Under the pieces are notes generated by a model that ran no database searches, was not told where the DNA came from, and saw only the letters and a program-made list of their open reading frames with translations. The position numbers and the translations under genes were made by a program. From Deltaproteobacteria bacterium UBA6930 (lineage in GTDB: Bacteria > Myxococcota_A > UBA9160 > UBA6930), in NCBI GenBank assembly GCA_002450755.1, contig DKAI01000047.1, positions 23,493 through 32,818 of the forward strand: a stretch of 9,326 bases of DNA, given 5' to 3'. Each line of letters opens with the position of its first letter. Position 1 is the first letter of the stretch. Shown piece after piece: positions 4,817 to 9,326 of this stretch.

Positions 4817-6985
4817 ATGTTGCGCTTTAATGACATAGCAGATCGAGTATTGAAACATGATCCCAATTCCGATCTTCGTCTTCTTCAAAGAGCATACGTT
4901 TACACAGCCAAGGTCCACGATGGGCAGGAACGTTTGTCCGGTGAGCCGTATCTCGTTCACCCGTTGGAGGTGGCGGGAATTCTCGCAGATATGCGTATGG
5001 ATACGGTTACGATTACAGCAGGCCTCTTGCATGATGCGGTCGAGGATACTCACAGTACGGTTGATGAAATATCGGATAAGTTCGGTGAGGAGGTGGGCTT
5101 TCTTGTCGAAGGTCTGACGAAAATTGCAAAAATAGAATTTAAGTCGGCCCGAGAACGTCAGGCCGAAAATTTCCGAAAAATGCTTATCGCCATGTCAAAG
5201 GATATTAGGATTCTGATGGTTAAGCTGGCGGATCGTCTTCATAACATGCGCACGCTAGGATTTATGAACGAGCCCTCTCGGAGTCGGGTTGCTCAGGAAA
5301 CTTTGGATATTTATGTGCCTCTGGCGCATCGACTAGGAATTTATTGGATGAGAAGGGAGCTCGAAGAGCTTTCTTTTCGAGCGCTAAAACCCTTAGCGGC
5401 ATCGGAATTGGAGCAAAAACTTCGCGGAGCTCATACCCAACGAACGAAATATATCGATGAAGTTATAGGGGTCCTTTCAAAACAGCTCGCTCTAGCATCA
5501 TTAGAAGGGGAGGTGACGGGAAGGCTGAAGGACCTTGCTTCAATTCATAATAAAATGGAATCTCAAGGTGTTTCTCTAGATGAAATTTATGACGTGATCG
5601 CTTTTCGAATTGTGTTGAGTGCAGATGAAGGTGCTGTCTATACGGCACTCGGATTGGTTCACGCTACGTGGTCTCCTGTTCCCGGTAGATTTAAAGATCA
5701 TGTCGCCTTGCCGCGACCCAATGGTTATCAGTCATTGCATACAACCGTGATTGGACCATATGGGGAACGGATGGAGGTTCAGATTCGAACTGAACAAATG
5801 CACCGAAACGCAGAGTTTGGGATAGCGGCCCACTGGCGGTATAAACAACAAGAAGAAAGAGTGGATGCAGAAGATCACGAAAAATTTGCTTGGCTTCGGC
5901 AACTAATTGAACATCAGGTGGAACTTTCGGATCCGCATGAATTTTTCGACACAGTGAAAGTTGACCTTTTCCCCGATGAGGTATTTGTTTTCACTCCGAA
6001 AGGGGACGTAATTAATGTTCCTAAAGGAGGGACACCAATTGATTTCGCCTACGCGGTTCACAGTGAAATAGGAGACGGTTGTTTTGGGGCGAAGGTCAAT
6101 GGGAAGATAGTTGCCCTTAGCCATAGGCTTTCTGATGGAGATACCGTTGAGATCGAAAGTCGAAAGAGTGAGCTTCCAAAAAAAAAATGGCTCAACTTTG
6201 TTGTTTCTGCGAAAGCAAAAAGTCGAATACGTCACGCGATCAGACTGGAAGAAAACGCAAGTAGTAGAGAACTTGGACGAGGAATCCTTGAGAGAGAGCT
6301 TAGGCTTGCGGGGTTTTCTCTTCTTAGGTTGGAAAATGATGGGGATTTGAATACGATTGCACGGAACGTAGTCAATGGCTCCAAGGAAGATCTTTACGCT
6401 GCTGTGGGTTACGGAAGAGTCCCGGCTGCAAGGTTGGTTCGCTCTTTGCGACCAGACTGGAAACCTGATGTTCCTCAACGGAAAAAATCTCGTGTTGGCC
6501 TTCGGAATATTTTTAACAGAGAGTCACGGAAGCCCGAAGATGAGTCCGGTGTTAGGGTTCAAGGACAAGAAGGTGTCTTAATTCGTTACGGAAAATGTTG
6601 TAATCCCCTGCCCGGGGATGAAATTATGGGCTTTGTTACGAGAGGCCGGGGGGTCACCTTGCACCAAAATGATTGTCGAGTCGTGTTTTCGCTCGATCCA
6701 GAACGGCGCATTGAAGTTGAATGGGACGCAGGATCAAAAAGTGCTCCTCGCCTCGTTCGAGTAAGGGTAACGTCTCGGGATGAACCGGGTCTTCTTGCAG
6801 AGGTTACGAAAACGATCTCGACTGCGGGTATTAATATAGGTGCTGCACGGGTTGAAACGCACTCTAATAGAACTGCGACCCAGACATTTGATCTTTGGGT
6901 GGCACATCTCGGGGTTTTAAGCGGAGTAATGAGAGAAATAGAAAGAGTTAGGGGAGTGGTCTCGGTGGAAAGGTTGCGAGCTTGA
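4817..6985 (+). CDS. rel: Bifunctional (p)ppGpp synthetase/hydrolase, long RelA/SpoT homologue (Rel)
   Basis: A complete 722-residue long RSH protein that makes and degrades the starvation alarmone (p)ppGpp. The N-terminal hydrolase HD domain has His48, the HDAVED motif (72-77) and LADRLHNMRT (137-146), so hydrolysis looks intact. The synthetase domain has YDVIAFRI (258-265), RFKDH (291-295), PNGYQSLHT (301-309) and VQIRT (321-325). The RxKD version of the loop (RFKD, 291-294), rather than ExDD, is typical of bifunctional Rel/SpoT. Next come a TGS domain (about 385-446, DEVFVFTPKGD), a helical region, a zinc-finger-like segment (Cys594, Cys595, His616, Cys620) and a C-terminal ACT domain (about 645-721), which contact the ribosome. 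It follows gmk after a 78-nt gap without rpoZ. An A10 run interrupts codons 454-457. Its TGA overlaps the TTG of the next glycosyltransferase gene. Confidence 0.96.
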   Translation: MLRFNDIADRVLKHDPNSDLRLLQRAYVYTAKVHDGQERLSGEPYLVHPLEVAGILADMRMDTVTITAGLLHDAVEDTHSTVDEISDKFGEEVGFLVEGLTKIAKIEFKSARERQAENFRKMLIAMSKDIRILMVKLADRLHNMRTLGFMNEPSRSRVAQETLDIYVPLAHRLGIYWMRRELEELSFRALKPLAASELEQKLRGAHTQRTKYIDEVIGVLSKQLALASLEGEVTGRLKDLASIHNKMESQGVSLDEIYDVIAFRIVLSADEGAVYTALGLVHATWSPVPGRFKDHVALPRPNGYQSLHTTVIGPYGERMEVQIRTEQMHRNAEFGIAAHWRYKQQEERVDAEDHEKFAWLRQLIEHQVELSDPHEFFDTVKVDLFPDEVFVFTPKGDVINVPKGGTPIDFAYAVHSEIGDGCFGAKVNGKIVALSHRLSDGDTVEIESRKSELPKKKWLNFVVSAKAKSRIRHAIRLEENASSRELGRGILERELRLAGFSLLRLENDGDLNTIARNVVNGSKEDLYAAVGYGRVPAARLVRSLRPDWKPDVPQRKKSRVGLRNIFNRESRKPEDESGVRVQGQEGVLIRYGKCCNPLPGDEIMGFVTRGRGVTLHQNDCRVVFSLDPERRIEVEWDAGSKSAPRLVRVRVTSRDEPGLLAEVTKTISTAGINIGAARVETHSNRTATQTFDLWVAHLGVLSGVMREIERVRGVVSVERLRA
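6178..6187 (+). repeat. A10 homopolymer inside rel
   Basis: Ten consecutive A residues encode the end of Pro454 and Lys455-457, at the boundary between the TGS domain and the helical region of Rel. A one-base loss or gain leads to a stop soon after: about 54 residues on at 6348-6350 for a loss, about 25 residues on near 6262 for a gain. It is a candidate site for polymerase slippage, mutation or sequencing error. Confidence 0.9.
6967..6973 (+). promoter_or_regulatory. Ribosome binding site for the TTG-started glycosyltransferase gene
   Basis: GGAAAGG within the final codons of rel, 8 nt before TTG 6982. It is the main sequence support for the rare TTG start, together with the TTGA stop/start overlap and the family-typical N-terminus SLSICIIAY that follows. 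Confidence 0.65.
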
Positions 6986-7758
6986 CTTCGCTATCTATCT
7001 GCATCATTGCGTACAGAGAAAAAGAGCTTCTTGAACGAGCCATACGTTCCGCCGCTTTTGCGGATGAAGTGTTAGTGGTTGTGGATTCAGAAGGCGATGC
7101 TGAGACGGAAGCAGTCGCGCGTAAATCGAATGTTAAGGTAGTTATCCACAAATATGAGGGAGATATCGAACAGAAGAGCTTCGCGGTTTCACAAGCTTCT
7201 CACGAATGGGTTCTTTCTCTTGACGCTGATGAGGAGGTCGGTGTTGAACTTAGAGGCGAGATTCAAAACGCTCTCGAAAATCGAAGCGATAAATTGTCGG
7301 GATTTTATATTGAGAGAGTTACTTGGCACTTGGGTAAATGGATTCGCCATGGCGATTTTTATCCAGATCACCCAATACGCCTTTTTCGTCGTTCCAGGAC
7401 AGTAATGAAAGGCTCTAATCCTCACGGAAGATTTATTGTTGACGGAGAGGTTGGTCGCCTTAGGAAACCGATTTTACATTATAGCTATAGAGACCTCTCG
7501 GATCAGGTGGAAAGGGTGCAGCGATTTAGCGATATGGCTCGAGATTCTATGGTTCAGAAGGAACGTAACGTTCATGTTTCGGACCTCTTGGTTCGACCGC
7601 TTTTAAGATTTATTCGTGCATATTTTCTTAAACAAGGATTTAGGGATGGATTTCCTGGTTTAATTATTGCAGTGGTGAGTTCCTTTCATGTGTTCCTTAA
7701 GTACGCAAAATTGTGGGAGTCAAGACTATCTCAAGAGAAACGGGCGCCCCGTCTGTGA
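6982..7758 (+). CDS. Family-2 glycosyltransferase, WaaE/KdtX-like (lipopolysaccharide core)
   Basis: A 258-residue GT-A enzyme of the WaaE/KdtX/LpsA-like group; characterised members add glucose or another hexose to the inner-core heptose of lipopolysaccharide at the cytoplasmic membrane face. SLSICIIAYREKE (3-15) is the first nucleotide-sugar strand, ADEVLVVVDS (27-36) follows, and LDADEEV (80-86) carries the DxD metal site Asp81/Asp83. HGDFYPDHPIRLFRR (123-137) is the hallmark of this subgroup. The C-terminal third contains hydrophobic and basic segments (RPLLRFIRAYFLK, 205-217; FPGLIIAVVSSFHVFLKY, 224-241) that probably sit on or in the membrane. The start is TTG in a TTGA overlap with rel, supported by GGAAAGG. 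Its last codons overlap one arm of a possible regulatory hairpin. The exact donor and acceptor cannot be read from sequence. Confidence 0.87.
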   Translation: MTSLSICIIAYREKELLERAIRSAAFADEVLVVVDSEGDAETEAVARKSNVKVVIHKYEGDIEQKSFAVSQASHEWVLSLDADEEVGVELRGEIQNALENRSDKLSGFYIERVTWHLGKWIRHGDFYPDHPIRLFRRSRTVMKGSNPHGRFIVDGEVGRLRKPILHYSYRDLSDQVERVQRFSDMARDSMVQKERNVHVSDLLVRPLLRFIRAYFLKQGFRDGFPGLIIAVVSSFHVFLKYAKLWESRLSQEKRAPRL

Positions 7759-7791
7759 ATCCTGACAAGACGGTTTCCATGGAGAGACGGG
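7748..7791 (+). promoter_or_regulatory. Mutually exclusive RNA stems across the glycosyltransferase gene junction
   Basis: CCCGTCT (7748-7754), in the last sense codons of the upstream gene, can pair in two ways. It can pair over 6 bp with AGACGG (7768-7773), leaving a 13-nt loop. It can also pair over 7 bp with AGACGGG (7785-7791), which covers the end of the GGAGAG ribosome site and stops 1 nt before GTG 7793. A ribosome finishing the upstream gene would cover the shared arm and free the downstream start. The pairing potential is seen directly; the function is inferred. Confidence 0.35.
7781..7786 (+). promoter_or_regulatory. Ribosome binding site for the family-4 glycosyltransferase gene
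   Basis: GGAGAG sits 6 nt before GTG 7793 and favours that GTG as the start over the internal ATG at 7808. Its last two bases fall inside the longer of the two alternative stems described for 7748-7791. Confidence 0.65.
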
Positions 7792-7792
7792 T

Positions 7793-8926
7793 GTGAATGT
7801 ACTGCTGATGACCAGTGACTGGAAATGGACTGGCCCCGCCGAACCCATGGTTCGACTTGCGCGAGGATTGACGGATCTGGGTCATCGAGTCCTATTGGCA
7901 GCCCCGGCTCCGCCTGATTCATCGGTGCGAAGTTTGGAGGGGGAAGCGAAGAACGCCGGTTTTCCTCTGGACTTAAAACTTCGCTATGACCATGGAACTA
8001 GAATTTGGTCTGATCGGAAAGACATTCAGGCCGTACGTGACTTGGTATTACAGAACGACATTGATGTAGTTCATACGTGGCACACGAGGGATCACATTTT
8101 AGCGTGGAGGGCACTGGGGATATTATCTAAGACACGAAAGGCTCGGTTGGTAAGAAGTTATAAGGCAGGTGAGGCGATTTCGCGGTTACCACATAATTAC
8201 GCGTTATTTAGTCTTGGTTGCGACGGATTAATTTGTGTTTCACCTTTCTTCGCACTGGTCAATGAAGGAATTTGCAGTGGTCCTGTCGCAGGAATTTTAG
8301 GTGCAATCGATACCGATCGTTATTGTCCGGCTCCTAAAAAGTTAGAAGTGCTGAACTCACTAGGTTTGACTACAAGCAATCGCATAGTAGGTATCGTGGC
8401 ACGAGGTCAACGCCGGCGTCGATTCCCACTTCTTTTGGAGGCTGCAAAGCATTTGTTCGAAAGCGATCCCGAGGCCAGGCTCTTAATAATTGGGAGAGGT
8501 ACGAATAGGAAGGAAGTTGCAGAAGATCCAGCTCGCGAACTTGGTATATCCGATCGCGTTGTATTTGCCGGGTATAGAACCTCAGACTACTTAGACGTAA
8601 TACGTTGCATCGATGTTTTTACGTTTCTCGTTCCGGGTAGTGATGGAACCTGCCGGGCTGTTATCGAAGCTCTTTCAATGGGGATTCCCGTAGTGGCAAC
8701 TCGTAGAGGTTCCCTTCCTGAGATAGTTCTGGACGGAAAAACGGGCATTTTGAGTGGTGAGTCACCTAAGGCCCTTGCGGAAAACTGGAAACTCCTCCTT
8801 TCGGAAACGAACCTTAGGACGACAATGGCGAGAGCCGCGAGAGTTGATGCGAAGAATCGTTTTCAGATCAAGCGATTTTCAGAAGATGTCGAAGGGCTTT
8901 ATCACAGAACGATGCATACAGGTTAG
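7793..8926 (+). CDS. Family-4 (GT-B) glycosyltransferase
   Basis: A 377-residue GT-B enzyme. The N-terminal acceptor half starts MNVLLMTSDWKWTGPAEPMV (1-20), with the glycine-containing loop and a helix followed by GHRVLLAAP (30-38), then VHTWHTRDH (93-101). The C-terminal donor half has GIVARGQRRRRFPLLLEA (200-217), LLIIGRG (230-236), RVVFAGYR (255-262) and the nucleotide-sugar site SDGTCRAVIEALSMGIPVVA (283-302). The usual E-x7-E motif reads D-x7-E here (Asp284, Glu292). This pattern suggests a retaining GT4 that extends lipopolysaccharide core or a surface polysaccharide; donor and linkage are unknown. The GTG start has GGAGAG 6 nt upstream, giving a 34-nt gap from the previous gene. It is the last + strand gene, and its TAG overlaps the stop of the opposing exporter gene by 4 nt with no terminator between. 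Confidence 0.87.
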   Translation: MNVLLMTSDWKWTGPAEPMVRLARGLTDLGHRVLLAAPAPPDSSVRSLEGEAKNAGFPLDLKLRYDHGTRIWSDRKDIQAVRDLVLQNDIDVVHTWHTRDHILAWRALGILSKTRKARLVRSYKAGEAISRLPHNYALFSLGCDGLICVSPFFALVNEGICSGPVAGILGAIDTDRYCPAPKKLEVLNSLGLTTSNRIVGIVARGQRRRRFPLLLEAAKHLFESDPEARLLIIGRGTNRKEVAEDPARELGISDRVVFAGYRTSDYLDVIRCIDVFTFLVPGSDGTCRAVIEALSMGIPVVATRRGSLPEIVLDGKTGILSGESPKALAENWKLLLSETNLRTTMARAARVDAKNRFQIKRFSEDVEGLYHRTMHTG

Positions 8927-9326
8927 TCTTCCAGTATTTCAGGTGTTCCAGTTTGTAGCGATAAAAGCTCTCTGTATAGCCCTGCTCTTCGAGAAAGCTC
9001 TATGTGTGTTCCGGAGTCTACAATTCGACCTTGTTCCAAAACTATTATTTTCGTTGCATGCCTTATGGTAGAGAGGCGATGAGCGATTACAAAGACCGTT
9101 CTTCCCGTAATAAGTTCGTCGAGTGCATTTTGGACATAGCTCTCGCTCTCCGAATCTAGTGCACTTGTAGCTTCATCCAGAACAAGAAGGGCTGGGTTTT
9201 TCAAGAGAGCCCTCGCAATTGTAATTCGCTGGCGTTGGCCCCCAGAAAGCTTTTCTCCTTCTTCTCCGACCAACGTATCTAGACCATTCTTGAGTCGGCT
9301 TGAGAATTCTGTTACGTAGGCCGCCT
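8923..9326 (-). CDS. ABC exporter, MsbA-like, C-terminal ATPase end only (5' part beyond window)
   Basis: The last 133 residues of an ABC transporter whose frame runs unbroken off the right edge; the GTP-like TTG codon at 9273 is internal, because family-typical sequence precedes it (AAYVTEFSSRL, then GLDTLVGEEGEKL). The visible ATP-binding domain contains the signature LSGGQRQRI, the Walker B/D-loop LLVLDEATSALD, and the switch histidine in VFVIAHRLST. It ends with the usual VLEQGRIVDSGTH and a short tail. Walker A and the membrane domain lie outside the window. This is the arrangement of half-size exporters with a C-terminal nucleotide-binding domain, and the sequence is close to MsbA, the lipid A-core flippase. 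That role suits the neighbouring lipopolysaccharide genes, but a different lipid or drug exporter cannot be ruled out from this fragment. It is transcribed towards the + strand operon. Confidence 0.9.
   Translation of the reverse strand, partial: AAYVTEFSSRLKNGLDTLVGEEGEKLSGGQRQRITIARALLKNPALLVLDEATSALDSESESYVQNALDELITGRTVFVIAHRLSTIRHATKIIVLEQGRIVDSGTHIELSRRAGLYRELLSLQTGTPEILED

Noticed and set aside
5903..6478. 191-codon open frame on the - strand inside rel
   Set aside because: It lies wholly opposite the conserved TGS and helical part of rel, has no recognisable motif, and its composition is what the reverse strand of rel codons would give.
8754..9071. 105-codon + strand frame across the GT4 and exporter 3' ends
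   Set aside because: It overlaps the conserved C-terminus of GT4 in another frame and then runs antisense to the clear ABC ATPase, so it is a shadow.
9271..9273. TTG at 9273 (- strand) as the start of a small ATPase gene
   Set aside because: The same frame continues to the window edge with typical exporter sequence before the ABC signature, so this is an internal codon of a truncated gene.
1..9326. Mobile element, CRISPR, phage or defence system
   Set aside because: No transposase, integrase, terminal repeat, regular spaced repeat or nuclease/toxin gene was found; every sizeable region is accounted for by conserved chromosomal genes.

Overview
The window is a compact stretch of a Gram-negative (diderm) bacterial chromosome. 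By eye the base composition is mid-range, roughly 45-50% GC. The order yicC - remA - gmk - rel, flanked by lipopolysaccharide-type sugar genes, resembles Desulfobacterota/Deltaproteobacteria such as Geobacter. The yicC-remA-gmk core is also shared with Firmicutes such as Bacillus subtilis. A heptose kinase, several glycosyltransferases and an MsbA-like exporter point to an outer membrane. I cannot name a genus, and other diderm phyla such as Nitrospirota or Acidobacteriota remain possible.

Layout: eight genes lie on the + strand from 1 to 8926. They are a 5'-truncated family-2 glycosyltransferase (1-804), an NAD-dependent sugar-nucleotide epimerase (801-1916), a heptose-7-phosphate kinase of the HldE1/RfaE1 type (1916-2947), the YicC endoribonuclease (2944-3828), the RemA-type DNA-binding regulator (3825-4127), guanylate kinase (4130-4738), the bifunctional long Rel (p)ppGpp synthetase/hydrolase (4817-6985), a WaaE/KdtX-like family-2 glycosyltransferase (6982-7758) and a family-4 glycosyltransferase (7793-8926); counting the truncated first gene, this makes nine. 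A tenth gene, the C-terminal end of an MsbA-like ABC exporter, comes in from the right on the - strand (8923-9326). It meets the last + strand gene tail to tail with a 4-nt overlap. No RNA gene, insertion sequence, CRISPR array or phage gene was seen, and no gene-free stretch exceeds 78 nt.

How it fits together: the outer genes make, activate or transfer sugars for lipopolysaccharide core or O-antigen, and the exporter probably flips lipid A-core. The central block is housekeeping and stress control: RNA decay, a RemA-like regulator, GMP to GDP conversion, and (p)ppGpp turnover. The two themes are tied by translation-coupling junctions (GTGA at 801, 2944 and 3825; TAATG at 1916; TTGA at 6982), so envelope sugar genes are physically linked to the stringent-response gene. 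Only two of the eight visible start codons are ATG.

Points worth attention: rpoZ is absent from its usual place between gmk and rel, where there is instead a 78-nt leader with a weak terminator-like element. An A10 tract lies in rel at a domain boundary. A set of mutually exclusive RNA pairings lies across the 7758/7793 gene junction. The RemA homologue has an N-terminal extension. I did not find a clearly new system. These are mostly regulatory or structural oddities in a conserved region.
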